Positions 25,154 to 35,049 are shown, counted from the first letter of the stretch. The stretch is DNA of 64,000 nt from Mucilaginibacter robiniae (GCF_012849215.1 NZ_CP051682.1:3968001-4032000), one strand, 5' to 3'. A program made the numbers and translations. Notes: a model not told the origin generated them from the sequence alone.

Positions 25154-26254
25154 ATGTATTTCAAACGAATTTGGGTATTATATTTCTTTATAAAGATCTT
25201 TTACATGATCTTTGCTGTATTGGTTTTCTCACACCTAACAACTCTCGGAGATACTTTTGCTTATCTAAATTCTCCACTAATATTCAGTTCTAAAATATTT
25301 TATTCGTCAACAGCTTTAATGCTATTCACGGGAGCTTTATTCAAAGCAGTTTTCAAAGCTGATGTATTGGCATGCATACCTTTAATGTTACTGTCCTTTT
25401 ATGGAGTATATTATGTAGTAGACAGGTTGAACTTGTATAAACTTTCTGGTATAATAATCTTGTTGGTTTCTATGCCCAATTTTGGTGTGTGGACTAGTAT
25501 TCACGGGAAAGAAGCTATTGGATGTTTTTTTAGTGGTGTAATTGCTGTGATGATTATAAAGAAACTGAATGGCAAATATAAGTTGAAGTTTATAGATTAT
25601 TTCGCTTTGTACTTATGCGCAATGTTCAAGCCGCAATATTTAATATACATAATACAAGCTTTAATTTTTATAGAATTAGTTAATAGGTTAACTGATAAAA
25701 GGTATTTGCCTTTTGTATTAGGTTGTATAATATTTTTTCTAAATATTGTTGTTTTGTATTTCTTTCGCGACTTTATTGATGTTTTGGCAAAAGGAATGGC
25801 TGCTAATTTTAACTACAATGATCCTAACTTGGCGAAATCAACTCGTAGTGATGCGCCGTGGCTGGTACCGTATGGCTTTTTCAAAACAGCGCCATATGGT
25901 ATGTTTATCGCCTTTTTTGGACCAACTTTGTCAGAAATGATCGCAAAACCTACACACTTGCTTTCCGGAATAGAAAGTATAATAATGATTGTTTGCTTTA
26001 TAGTTTTACTAATACCCCGATTAACATATAACTTAAATACCTTCCGTTTCAACCCTACCGTGTTTGTAGCTTATTTTATCATTTTTGCAGGTATTTTGTT
26101 TATGCAGTATCCGTTTGGGTTCTTAAACCCAGGATCGGCAATACGATACAGGTGTAATTTTTATTTATTATTTGTCATGTTGCTTTTACAGCTTTTTTCA
26201 AAATCATCAGACAAGCGGTATGTTGAACCTTATCAACTTTTAATAAACACATGA
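25154..26254 (+). CDS. Polytopic membrane protein, possible polysaccharide polymerase (Wzy-like)
   Basis: The protein has 366 residues and about 9-10 hydrophobic segments, with short loops and a conserved-looking WTSIHGKEAIGCF at about 115-127. Its position between glycosyltransferases of an export locus and its topology suggest an EpsG/Wzy-type polymerase or another membrane step. Wzy proteins share little sequence, so this rests mainly on context. It begins 1 bp after the previous stop and overlaps the next start by 4 bp (ATGA), so it is translationally coupled. Confidence 0.55.
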   Translation: MYFKRIWVLYFFIKIFYMIFAVLVFSHLTTLGDTFAYLNSPLIFSSKIFYSSTALMLFTGALFKAVFKADVLACIPLMLLSFYGVYYVVDRLNLYKLSGIIILLVSMPNFGVWTSIHGKEAIGCFFSGVIAVMIIKKLNGKYKLKFIDYFALYLCAMFKPQYLIYIIQALIFIELVNRLTDKRYLPFVLGCIIFFLNIVVLYFFRDFIDVLAKGMAANFNYNDPNLAKSTRSDAPWLVPYGFFKTAPYGMFIAFFGPTLSEMIAKPTHLLSGIESIIMIVCFIVLLIPRLTYNLNTFRFNPTVFVAYFIIFAGILFMQYPFGFLNPGSAIRYRCNFYLLFVMLLLQLFSKSSDKRYVEPYQLLINT

Positions 26255-27414
26255 AGTTGTTGTTAATAATTACTGATTATGGTGGGTTTAACAACTTTTT
26301 ATCGGAAGTTGCTGTACAACTGATACGAGAAGGACATGAGGTTCATGTTATTTGTTCGCCAGTAAAAGTTATAGATTATACAGATAAATATAACTACACT
26401 GCTTTGGGCATCGCTTTTCATTATCTGGATTTTCCAAGATCATTCAATTTATTTAAGCAAATAGCTGCTTCTAAAAACATAAACCGGAAAATTACAGAGA
26501 TTCAACCAGACTTAATCAATATCCATTTCACTACAGGTATTTTTACTACAGTTGTGTGGCGGAAGCCGCCATTCTTTACCATCGGTACTATTCATGGTAT
26601 AGGCTATCCTGTTATACGTGAAAGAATTAAGCGAAATATTTTTAAAGTGGTCGAAAGATTATGCTTTAGTAGGCTTGATCAAGTTTATGTAATTAATGAT
26701 TTTGATTACTGTTTAGTAAAAAGTATCTACCCCAACAAAGCATTTAAGCATGTTTCTTATGGTGTGGGATGTGATTTGCGAAAGTTCAATGCATTAAATT
26801 TTACAGATAAAGCAAAGTTGGATATCCGTGCTGACTTGTCAATAAATAAGGAAGATTTTGTATTGATGTTTACCGGCAGATTTGTAGCCTTTAAAGGTTT
26901 TAACTTGATTATAGAAGCTATGGTAAGTATTATAACAGAATCAACATATCCTGATATTAAGCTATTGTTGGTAGGAGGAGAAGATGCAGCTCATAATACA
27001 GGCTTAACTCATGAACAAAATAAGTTTTATAAGAATAATAAGCAAATTACTTGTATTGGTTTCACAGCTGATGTAGATCGTTATCTAGCTATTGCAGACC
27101 TGTTTGTTTTTCCAAGCGAGAAAGAAGGTATGCCGGTAAGTATTATGGAGGCATTGGCAATGGGAGTGCCAGTACTAACATTAAATTCAAGAGGATGCAA
27201 TGATTTAATAAAAAATCAGGATAACGGCATTGTATTACAAGAAAATGCTTCAGCTCAGGAAATTAAAAAAGCTATTTTAAAGTTGTATCATGATCGATCA
27301 TTACTAAAACGTTTATCGGTGAACGCGCTGAAAAGTAGAGATTTGCTAGGTAGGCATCTGTATGTTAAAGAGCAAATTAACATATATAAATCTATAGTGA
27401 ACAGGGTTAAATAG
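26251..27414 (+). CDS. GT4-type glycosyltransferase
   Basis: The protein has 387 residues. The N-terminal domain starts MKLLLIITDYGGFNNFLSEV with HVICSP. The donor domain has FTGRFVAFKGF and the motif PSEKEGMPVSIMEALAMGVP (Glu-x7-Glu). It is a retaining GT-B enzyme acting on a cytoplasmic lipid-linked intermediate, with unknown sugar specificity. Its start overlaps the stop of the membrane protein gene by 4 bp. The next gene begins 13 bp downstream. Confidence 0.88.
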   Translation: MKLLLIITDYGGFNNFLSEVAVQLIREGHEVHVICSPVKVIDYTDKYNYTALGIAFHYLDFPRSFNLFKQIAASKNINRKITEIQPDLINIHFTTGIFTTVVWRKPPFFTIGTIHGIGYPVIRERIKRNIFKVVERLCFSRLDQVYVINDFDYCLVKSIYPNKAFKHVSYGVGCDLRKFNALNFTDKAKLDIRADLSINKEDFVLMFTGRFVAFKGFNLIIEAMVSIITESTYPDIKLLLVGGEDAAHNTGLTHEQNKFYKNNKQITCIGFTADVDRYLAIADLFVFPSEKEGMPVSIMEALAMGVPVLTLNSRGCNDLIKNQDNGIVLQENASAQEIKKAILKLYHDRSLLKRLSVNALKSRDLLGRHLYVKEQINIYKSIVNRVK

Positions 27415-27427
27415 TTAAGATCAAATC

Positions 27428-28477
27428 ATGAACCGGTACCAGTTTTATATATCGTTTGATGTAAAAGAAACAGCATATACTGCCGGAACTAAGGCTATTC
27501 AGGATTGTAATGCTATTTTAAAGGGCTTAGATTATCGGGATTATAACATACATAATGCTGTATTAACAAATAAAGGATACTTATACAGCTTGTTTAAAAA
27601 TGTATTTAAATTATTGCTTTTCGTAAAACCATCATCAATTGTAGCCATACAATATCCCTTATTAAGTGGCAACAGCTACTTCAAACATATAATTAAAATT
27701 TTACGCCTTAAAAAAGTTAAGTTCTTTTGCATAATACATGATGTAGAAGGCATACGTTATCATAAAGATAATGTGAAGTTAGTTAAAGCTGAAGTACAAA
27801 ACTTAAATTTTTATGATGGCATCATTGTACATAATACAAGTATGCAGCAATGGCTTTCTGAAAAAGGTGTAATAAAACCAATGCTGGCTCTACAAATTTT
27901 TGATTACCTATCAGATCAAGAATTAATACCATCAGAGCATTTATTTAATCAAAAATCAATAACAATAGTTTTTGCGGGAAATCTAACCAAGAGTACTTTC
28001 ATCTATTCTTTACAAGCAGTTAATAAGCAGTTTAATTTATATGGCCCTAATTTCTTGACTGAGAAAGGTTGTACCAATCAAAACATATCTTGGAAAGGGG
28101 CTTATAGTCCAAATGATATTATATCCAAACTAGATGGGGATTTTGGTTTGATATGGGATGGAGAGTTCATAGATAAGTTAGATGATGTATATGGTAGTTA
28201 TTTAATGTATAACAACCCACATAAGTTATCACTTTATATTGCTGCAGGTTTGCCCGTTATAGCTCCTAAGAATTCAGCAATTGGACAGTTTATACAAAAG
28301 CATCAATTAGGCATTTTGATAGACAGCCTTGTAGAATTGAATAATATTCAAGTTACCGGTATGCAGTATCAGATGTTCAAAAGGAATATTTCACTGATAA
28401 GCCCCCAATTAAGAAGCGGTACTTATTTAAAATCTGCTATTGCTGCAATAGAAGAGATAATTACGCATGCTAGCTAG
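27428..28477 (+). CDS. Galactofuranosyltransferase-like (WbbI/Gtf3-type) glycosyltransferase
   Basis: This 349-residue protein closely resembles the one at 50570-51613 in layout and motifs: start YQFYISFDVKE, KFFCIIHDVEG, NFYDGIIVHN, VFAGNLTKSTFIY, GDFGLIWDGE and AAGLPVIAPKNSAIGQF. These features fit the family that contains WbbI (beta-1,6-galactofuranosyltransferase) and streptococcal Gtf3. The UDP-galactopyranose mutase gene at 49430 makes a galactofuranose donor plausible. The call is by family and context and the donor is not proven. It closes the first gene run of locus A; a 248-bp gap with a -7 box precedes the ABC exporter. Confidence 0.75.
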   Translation: MNRYQFYISFDVKETAYTAGTKAIQDCNAILKGLDYRDYNIHNAVLTNKGYLYSLFKNVFKLLLFVKPSSIVAIQYPLLSGNSYFKHIIKILRLKKVKFFCIIHDVEGIRYHKDNVKLVKAEVQNLNFYDGIIVHNTSMQQWLSEKGVIKPMLALQIFDYLSDQELIPSEHLFNQKSITIVFAGNLTKSTFIYSLQAVNKQFNLYGPNFLTEKGCTNQNISWKGAYSPNDIISKLDGDFGLIWDGEFIDKLDDVYGSYLMYNNPHKLSLYIAAGLPVIAPKNSAIGQFIQKHQLGILIDSLVELNNIQVTGMQYQMFKRNISLISPQLRSGTYLKSAIAAIEEIITHAS

Positions 28478-28573
28478 TTTATAATAAAGTATGAGGAAGT
28501 ATAAATCGGATGTTTACTAATGCAGTGTTAATTAACCATTAACTAAAAATGTTGATGTGTTTAATGTTTATAG

Positions 28574-28581
28574 TATATTTG
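28574..28581 (+). promoter_or_regulatory. -7 box upstream of the ABC exporter genes
   Basis: TATATTTG matches TAnnTTTG, with a TTG at 28552-28554 about 20 nt upstream as possible -33 element. The leader to the wzm-like start at 28726 would be about 140 nt. Confidence 0.5.
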
Positions 28582-28725
28582 TAAACCCTAAACCGGGAGT
28601 AATGTAAAACAGGTTTTTTGTAATTACATGGACAACAAATCTGTTTCTATGCTGATACTTAATTGTCCTAAAGTAAATTCAGAATTGTAATCAATTTCAG
28701 GATTTTAGGAGTGCTCACAATATAA

Positions 28726-29604
28726 ATGAATAAGATAGATACAATTGATCCTGTTGAAGATGCTGAAGGTTATTGGAATATAGATATACAACCTTTGGGC
28801 AGCATGTTTGATTTAAAGCTGCTGGATGTTTGGCATTACCGTGATTTATTTTGGCTATTAGTAAGAAGAGATTTCGTTTCCTTCTATAAGCAAACTGTTC
28901 TTGGACCATTATGGTTTTTTGTACAACCGCTTTTTACAACTTTTATTTACTCCTATATATTCGGCTCATTAGCGGGGATAGCTACAGATGGTATCCCACG
29001 TCCATTATTCTACATTGCTGGTATAACTTGGTGGAATTATTTTTCAGAATGTCTAAACCGGACAGCATCCGTGTTCAGAGAGAATGCACATGTTTTCGGA
29101 AAAGTGTATTTTCCAAGAATGATTATGCCGTTAAGTATTGTATGTAGCAGTCTGATAAAGTTTGCTGTACAAATTTTAATGTTGCTTTTCTTTATGCTGT
29201 GGTATGCTATAACTGATGGAACATTTCACATGAACAGTTATGCCTTGCTCTTCCCGGTACTAGTACTGTTAATGGCTTTACAGGGTCTGGGCCTAGGTAT
29301 GATTGTATCTTCATTAACAACTAAATATCGCGACTTAATATTTTTAGTTGGTTTTGGTGTACAACTCTTAATGTACGGAACAACCGTAGTGTATCCTTTA
29401 TCTGCTGCTCCACAACAATATAAATGGTTAATCAGCATAAATCCTATAACACCAATACTAGAAGCTTTTCGATATGGTTTTTTTGGAGCAGGCTCATTCT
29501 CATGGGAATCATTAGGGTTAAGTGCGTTGATTACATTGATAATTACCTTCATTGGCGTAATTATTTTTAGTAAGGTTGAACGTACATTTATTGATACCGT
29601 TTAA
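28726..29604 (+). CDS. wzm: ABC-2 type polysaccharide exporter permease (Wzm)
   Basis: The protein has 292 residues. A soluble N-terminus holds LLDVWHYRDLFWLLVRRDFVSFYKQT, the usual membrane-proximal amphipathic motif of Wzm/TagG-type permeases, followed by LGPLWFFVQP. About six transmembrane segments follow. It forms the inner-membrane channel for lipid-linked polysaccharide, powered by the ATPase encoded 47 bp downstream. A dedicated ABC exporter within a locus that also has SLBB and Wzz-like proteins is an unusual combination. Confidence 0.9.
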   Translation: MNKIDTIDPVEDAEGYWNIDIQPLGSMFDLKLLDVWHYRDLFWLLVRRDFVSFYKQTVLGPLWFFVQPLFTTFIYSYIFGSLAGIATDGIPRPLFYIAGITWWNYFSECLNRTASVFRENAHVFGKVYFPRMIMPLSIVCSSLIKFAVQILMLLFFMLWYAITDGTFHMNSYALLFPVLVLLMALQGLGLGMIVSSLTTKYRDLIFLVGFGVQLLMYGTTVVYPLSAAPQQYKWLISINPITPILEAFRYGFFGAGSFSWESLGLSALITLIITFIGVIIFSKVERTFIDTV

Positions 29605-29651
29605 TGTATTTTAATGTATTTCGGGATTGTCACTATTGACATAAAAGAATT

Positions 29652-30896
29652 ATGGCAAAGGTAATAAGAGCAGAAAATATATCTAAGGCATATAGGCTTG
29701 GAGAAATAAGCACCGGAACATTATCACAAGACTTACATCGTTGGTGGAATAATGTACGAGGCAAAGAGGACCCATTCTTAAAAATTGGTGAGGCTAATGA
29801 TCGAAGCAAGAAGGGGAATAGTGATGTAGTATGGAGTTTAAAGGACATTAACTTTGAAATAGAGCAAGGAGATGCTGTAGGTATTATTGGCCGCAACGGT
29901 GCTGGTAAAAGCACACTGTTGAAATTATTAAGCCGTGTTACCGCCCCCACTACAGGTACAATGAAAGCTCACGGCCGAATAGCCAGTTTATTGGAAGTAG
30001 GTACAGGTTTTCATCCTGAACTTACCGGACGAGAAAATATTTATTTGAATGGCGCAATTTTAGGAATGCGCAAAAGTGAAATAAACCGAAAATTTGATGA
30101 AATAGTCAATTTTTCGGGAGTGGAACGATATATAGATACACCCGTAAAGCGCTATAGTAGTGGAATGTACGTAAGGCTAGCCTTTGCTGTAGCTGCACAT
30201 CTTGAATCGGAAATCTTAATAGTAGATGAAGTGTTAGCCGTAGGAGATGCCGAATTTCAAAAAAAGTGTTTAGGGAAAATGGGAGATGTGAGTAAAGGTG
30301 AAGGCCGTACAGTTTTGTTTGTAAGTCATAACATGCCTAGTATTCTGGAATTGTGTAACCAAGGTATTTATATGAAAAATGGTTGCTTGGTTAATACCGG
30401 AAACATTAACAGTGTAGTAAGCCGTTACTTGGATTCAGGAGCAGGTGTAAGGTTTGTTAACAAAAAGGAGGAAATTACTAAACCTGAAATTATGTATGCG
30501 ATGATAGATGAAGATGAACTTGAGAAAGGAAATCTTTATATGAACTTCAAATTTAATTCGCCATTTTCTTTACAGCCTCCTGTTATAGGAATTTTAATTA
30601 ACAATTCACTAGCTCAACCTGTTTTTACGACTAATCCACGGATGCATTCATCTAATTATGGTACCAGAGGTAAAGCTTCATCGGGTGAAGTATCATTACG
30701 AATAACGGATTTGCCTTTATTAAGTGGTGAATACTCGGTTTCTTGTTTTTTAGGAGATATGGTCAATGACTTCAATTCTTATTTAGATTGTTTGCGGTTT
30801 AATTTTCAAGCAAAAAACGTTGATAATTCAAAAGTTCCTGAACTGAAGTACGTAGGTTCGGTCAATATAAAAAACGCTGAATGGAAATTACTTTAA
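29652..30896 (+). CDS. wzt: Polysaccharide ABC exporter ATPase with C-terminal domain (Wzt)
   Basis: The protein has 414 residues. The ATPase domain (about 1-250) shows Walker A GRNGAGKST at 80-88, signature YSSGM at 168-172, Walker B ILIVDE at 188-193 and the switch His226. About 145 further residues (from about 270) form a beta-rich C-terminal domain like the Wzt-C carbohydrate-binding module, which in ABC-dependent O-antigen systems recognises the finished chain end. The insertion before Walker A (WWNNVRGKEDPF) is typical for this exporter group. It pairs with the Wzm permease just upstream. Confidence 0.92.
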   Translation: MAKVIRAENISKAYRLGEISTGTLSQDLHRWWNNVRGKEDPFLKIGEANDRSKKGNSDVVWSLKDINFEIEQGDAVGIIGRNGAGKSTLLKLLSRVTAPTTGTMKAHGRIASLLEVGTGFHPELTGRENIYLNGAILGMRKSEINRKFDEIVNFSGVERYIDTPVKRYSSGMYVRLAFAVAAHLESEILIVDEVLAVGDAEFQKKCLGKMGDVSKGEGRTVLFVSHNMPSILELCNQGIYMKNGCLVNTGNINSVVSRYLDSGAGVRFVNKKEEITKPEIMYAMIDEDELEKGNLYMNFKFNSPFSLQPPVIGILINNSLAQPVFTTNPRMHSSNYGTRGKASSGEVSLRITDLPLLSGEYSVSCFLGDMVNDFNSYLDCLRFNFQAKNVDNSKVPELKYVGSVNIKNAEWKLL

Positions 30897-30957
30897 TATA
30901 CTATTAAAGCCTAGTAGCTATTAGATAATAATAATTTCACATTAGAGTTGAACCTTG

Positions 30958-32130
30958 ATGAAAAAGAAGTTGCTTTTTGTTTCACATGATGCTACCCGAA
31001 CAGGGGCACCCATTGTTCTCCTTCGTTTTCTAAAATGGATAAAAAAGCATGATCGGTATGATATTACCATATTACTCCAAAATGGAGGAGTACTTCACGA
31101 AGATTTTCAAGAGATAGCTCCAACGTATATGATGAATAAGCAGGAAGGTGTAAATACTACTCCTGCAAGAAAAGGGCTAAATAGTATTTTTAAAAGAAGA
31201 GAGCCAGTACTTCCTGACTCGCCATTCCCTTCTGAGTTAATTAATCAACATTTTGATTTAGTATATTTAAATACATCTGTAGCGTTAACCATTGCAAATG
31301 ATCTGAAAATTGCTTTTCAATGCCCAGTTATTTGCCATGTTCATGAAAATGAGTATGCGTTAAGTATGCTATTTGATGATGGATTGCCAGAACATCATGT
31401 AAATGCGGTGGATAAGTTTATAGCAGTTTCAAAAAGCACTCAAAAGAATCTTGTTGATAGTTATGATATCAATGAAGCAAAAATAAGCTTAGTATATGAA
31501 GCTGTTGCATTGAAAGAATTTAAAAAGCCTTCCATACCAAAAGAAGCTATTTTAGAGCAATTAAATATAAGCAATAACTTTATAATTGGGGGAGCCGGTA
31601 GTACAGACTGGAGAAAAGGTGTTGATTTATTTGTACAATTAGCTTACTGGCTAAATAAGTTAAGACCTAAAAATTTCATCAAGTTACTTTGGCTTGGAAA
31701 TGTTAGTGCGGAGTTTAATCGTCAGTATCAATATGAAGCTAAACGGCTAAATGTAACTGACTCAATATTGTTTATAGGTTCTAAAGAAGATCCACAAAAT
31801 TATTTTCAAGTGTTTGATGTTTTCGCTTTAACATCAAGAGAAGACCCATTTCCATTAGTGGCCTTAGAAGCCGCTGCGCTAAGTAAACCTATCGTTTTCT
31901 TTGATCAATCTGGTGGAATCCCTGAGCTTATAGTTAATGATCATGGTGGGATCAAGGTGCCTTATGGTGACATTCTGGAAATGGCTAAAAGTATATTAGA
32001 ACTTGCGGATGATTATATTTTAAGAATACTAAAAGGAAGTGAAGCGTCACAAATAATTAATAAATATGATATTGCCATTATTGGTGAACAAATCATAACG
32101 ATAATTGATAGCTTGGTTAAAGTTGATTAG
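30958..32130 (+). CDS. GT4-type glycosyltransferase
   Basis: The protein has 390 residues from ATG 30958; a TTG one codon earlier is the alternative start. The N-terminus KKLLFVSHDATRTGAPIVLLRF carries the acceptor-side loop. The middle part has HVHENEYAL and VSKSTQKNL. The donor domain begins GGAGSTDWRKGVDLF and has TSREDPFPLVALEAAALSKP, the GT4 Glu-x7-Glu region with Asp after the first Glu. This version with TRTGAP and a DWRKG loop is common in rhamnan and capsule loci. Substrates are unknown. Confidence 0.86.
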   Translation: MKKKLLFVSHDATRTGAPIVLLRFLKWIKKHDRYDITILLQNGGVLHEDFQEIAPTYMMNKQEGVNTTPARKGLNSIFKRREPVLPDSPFPSELINQHFDLVYLNTSVALTIANDLKIAFQCPVICHVHENEYALSMLFDDGLPEHHVNAVDKFIAVSKSTQKNLVDSYDINEAKISLVYEAVALKEFKKPSIPKEAILEQLNISNNFIIGGAGSTDWRKGVDLFVQLAYWLNKLRPKNFIKLLWLGNVSAEFNRQYQYEAKRLNVTDSILFIGSKEDPQNYFQVFDVFALTSREDPFPLVALEAAALSKPIVFFDQSGGIPELIVNDHGGIKVPYGDILEMAKSILELADDYILRILKGSEASQIINKYDIAIIGEQIITIIDSLVKVD

Positions 32131-32172
32131 CGTTGTTTTATGTTTGATAAGCTTATTTTACTCTACTAATTC

Positions 32173-33063
32173 ATGATTTCGATAATTATTTCTTCATACA
32201 AAGAAGCCTATTTTGAACAAGTTAAAAGTTCTATCAACAATACAGTAGGAGTGCCTTATGAAATTGTGAAAATAGATAATCCCGGTTTATACAGTATCAC
32301 TAAAGCGTATAATATGGGTGCTGCAAAAGCACAGTACGATATACTTTGCTTTATACATGAGGATATTCAATTCCATAGTGAAAATTGGGGTGAACATATT
32401 GTACAATGCTTTGAAAAAGAGCCTCGTTTAGGTTTAATTGGTATTGCCGGTGCAAAAAGTAAAGCCCTTTTGCCTGCTGGCTGGGGCCATTATGAATTGG
32501 ATAAAAATAAAATCCATATTATTCAACGTGATAAAGCAGGCAACAAAAAAGTTCATACATCATTTAATGGTTCAGATATAGACTTTGTAAAAGTTTTAGA
32601 TGGGGTGTTTTTAGTTACTAAAAAGGATGTATGGAAAAAAATACCATTTGATGAAAGCATTGAAGGCTATCATTTGTATGATATTGATTTTTCGTTAAGA
32701 ATAGCGCAGGAATATCAAATTGCTGTAACTTATAAGGTTTTAATAGAGCATTTTTCACCAGGTAACTTTAGTGATGATTGGATTATTGCAACCATCAAAT
32801 ATCATCGTAATAAAGATAAATATTACCTTTTTGATAAAGTAGATAGCTTTAAAGGAATAAACAGAAGTCCTTATTACATCTTTTTATTGGAGAGGAAAAT
32901 ATCATTCAAAAACAGGTTTTTATATGTAAATAACTTAGGGGCAGATAAGTACTCATTATTTGTGATATTAAAGTTTCTTTTTCCAGTTGTGGGAAATCTA
33001 GCTAAAAACGCCGCCAAAGTTTCTGGTATAAAAAAACTGCTTTTTCCACAAAATGCTGATTGA
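32173..33063 (+). CDS. StrF-type GT2-like glycosyltransferase (copy 1 of tandem pair)
   Basis: The protein has 296 residues, starting MISIIISSYKEAYFEQV. In place of the usual DxD it shows FIHEDIQFH at about 61-68, the hallmark of the StrF-like glycosyltransferase group (Glyco_tranf_2_5). DFVKVLDGVFLVTKKDVW and YDIDFSLR mark the rest of the GT-A fold. The C-terminal 70 residues are basic and may bind membrane. It is followed 48 bp later by a close paralogue, and a third lies at 45307. It probably adds a sugar to a lipid-linked precursor; the donor is unknown. Confidence 0.8.
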   Translation: MISIIISSYKEAYFEQVKSSINNTVGVPYEIVKIDNPGLYSITKAYNMGAAKAQYDILCFIHEDIQFHSENWGEHIVQCFEKEPRLGLIGIAGAKSKALLPAGWGHYELDKNKIHIIQRDKAGNKKVHTSFNGSDIDFVKVLDGVFLVTKKDVWKKIPFDESIEGYHLYDIDFSLRIAQEYQIAVTYKVLIEHFSPGNFSDDWIIATIKYHRNKDKYYLFDKVDSFKGINRSPYYIFLLERKISFKNRFLYVNNLGADKYSLFVILKFLFPVVGNLAKNAAKVSGIKKLLFPQNAD

Positions 33064-33111
33064 TTTATATCTTCAATTATTCTTGAATTCTGTAAAATTC
33101 AACTAGTAATT

Positions 33112-33984
33112 ATGATTTCTATAGTTATCTCTTCCTATAAAGAAGCTTGTTTTAAACAGGTTGAGCAAAATATACTTGAAACAATCGGTGTGCCTCATGA
33201 AATTATAAAAATTGATAATCCTGGCATTTACGGAATAACTGAGGCCTACAATATTGGAGGTGCAAGGGCTAAGCATGATATACTTTGCTTCGTGCATGAT
33301 GACGTAAAATTTTTAACGACTAATTGGGGGCAAAACATCTTAAACCATTTTAATGAAGTTCCTGACTTAGGTTTGATAGGGATTGCTGGAGCTACTTCAA
33401 AAACACCTCTACCAACAGGCTGGTATCATCCAAATTTGGATCATATCAGAGTTAACATGATTCAGCATAAACGTAATGGAGAGAAAATTCATGATACCAG
33501 GCAGATTAATGCTCAGATAGATTTTGTGAAAACCCTAGACGGCGTTTTTCTAGTTACAAAGAAAGATATATGGAAGAAATTTAAGTTCTCGTCGGAGTTG
33601 AAAGGATTTCACGTTTATGATATTGATTTCTGTTTACGAGTAGGGCAAAAATATAAAGTAGGTGTAGTGTATGATGTTTTGATGGAACACTTCTCGGAAG
33701 GTACATTTACAGATGAATGGGTTACAACAACTATAAATTATCATAATAATCCACATCATCAAGGCTTTTTTGACAAAAAATCAGAAGATCCATCTCCCTA
33801 TAGGGTATGTTGGTATTATTTCTTGATGCTTGATAATAAGATATCTTTCAAAAACAGATTAAAATACTGTAATGAATTAGGTGTTGATGTAAAATCAATT
33901 CCTTTTGCTTTGAACTTTTTATTTCCTACACTGGTAAAACCCATATTTGATATTTTGCTAAAAACTAAACAGCAGTTTAGGTAA
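33112..33984 (+). CDS. StrF-type GT2-like glycosyltransferase (copy 2 of tandem pair)
   Basis: This 290-residue protein can be aligned almost without gaps to its upstream neighbour: MISIVISSYKEACFKQV, CFVHDDVKF at 60-67, DFVKTLDGVFLVTKKDIW, YDIDFCLR, MEHFSEGTFTDEW. The pair clearly arose by tandem duplication but has diverged throughout, which argues for two distinct linkages rather than a recent copy. It is a cytoplasmic GT-A type enzyme with unknown substrates. Confidence 0.8.
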   Translation: MISIVISSYKEACFKQVEQNILETIGVPHEIIKIDNPGIYGITEAYNIGGARAKHDILCFVHDDVKFLTTNWGQNILNHFNEVPDLGLIGIAGATSKTPLPTGWYHPNLDHIRVNMIQHKRNGEKIHDTRQINAQIDFVKTLDGVFLVTKKDIWKKFKFSSELKGFHVYDIDFCLRVGQKYKVGVVYDVLMEHFSEGTFTDEWVTTTINYHNNPHHQGFFDKKSEDPSPYRVCWYYFLMLDNKISFKNRLKYCNELGVDVKSIPFALNFLFPTLVKPIFDILLKTKQQFR

Positions 33985-34011
33985 GTAATTTATAAAGTTA
34001 GAATTTTTCAG

Positions 34012-35049
34012 ATGCCACAAATAAGTGTTGTTCTGCCCGTATATAATTCAGAAAAATATATTAAGGCTGCCATTGAAAGCGTTTTAAATCAAACTTTTAC
34101 AGATTTTGAATTAATCATTATCAATGACGCATCAACAGATAACACCAAACAGATACTTGAAACATTTACTGATAAAAGAATTAGGCTAATTCATAACGCT
34201 GAAAATTTAAAAGTGGTAAAATGTTTAAATTTAGGTTTGAGTTTAGCACAAGGAGAATTTATTGCTCGCATGGATGCTGATGATATATCATTACCGCAAA
34301 GATTCAAACGTCAGCTATCTTACTTGCTTGAACATTCCGAAGTGGATATTTGCTCATCGTATGTACAGGTATTCGGAACTCAGAATTACATTTTGCGACC
34401 CTATGAAGATCATGAAAGTATTAAAGCTGGTTTGCTTTTTTTGAACCTGCTTATTCATCCATCTATCATGTTTAGAAGAAAAAGCATTATACAGTTTAAT
34501 GTTTGTTATGATGAAGCCTATGCTAATGCCGAAGATTATGGCTTGTGGGTTGCCGTAATGGATAAATTAAAATTTGGTGCAATACCGGAAATTTTATTTA
34601 AATACAGAATACATGATACTAATATTTCTATAAAAAAAGCATCTAATTGGCCTATACTTCATAAAATAAATTTAGGACTATACAAAATTTTACTGGATAG
34701 GATGCAGTTGCGCTACACAGATAATGATCTGGAAATGCATATCAACTTAGGTTTTAGAAGTGTTGTGCAATTAACAAAAAACGATTACAGAAGGTATTTA
34801 AACTGGTTAGCTCGAATTGTACAGGCTAATAATAACAGTAAATATTTTAATTCCGACTCATTACGCAACTATGTGCTCAGCTATGTATTGTATTTAACTA
34901 GTAGAGCTAAAGTAAATCCTATTATTTATTGGGAATTATTACAAACATTGAAGAAGCTTTATGGAATTAGAATTTGCTGGAACTATTTACAACTTAAATT
35001 ATATAGTAGGTTGATAACTTTTAAACAAAAAAAGAAATATGTTATATAA
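34012..35049 (+). CDS. GT2 family glycosyltransferase
   Basis: This 345-residue inverting GT-A enzyme shows SVVLPVYNSEKYI at the start, the nucleotide-binding NDASTD at 38-43, and ARMDADD with Asp88 and Asp90 as the DxD. The variable C-terminal third probably binds the acceptor. It is very similar to the protein at 48379-49404, with the same lengths between all motifs and the shared tract AQGE.IARMDADDIS, so it marks the locus A/B duplication. It is the last transferase of locus A. The C-terminus is strongly basic (FKQKKKYVI). Confidence 0.9.
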   Translation: MPQISVVLPVYNSEKYIKAAIESVLNQTFTDFELIIINDASTDNTKQILETFTDKRIRLIHNAENLKVVKCLNLGLSLAQGEFIARMDADDISLPQRFKRQLSYLLEHSEVDICSSYVQVFGTQNYILRPYEDHESIKAGLLFLNLLIHPSIMFRRKSIIQFNVCYDEAYANAEDYGLWVAVMDKLKFGAIPEILFKYRIHDTNISIKKASNWPILHKINLGLYKILLDRMQLRYTDNDLEMHINLGFRSVVQLTKNDYRRYLNWLARIVQANNNSKYFNSDSLRNYVLSYVLYLTSRAKVNPIIYWELLQTLKKLYGIRICWNYLQLKLYSRLITFKQKKKYVI

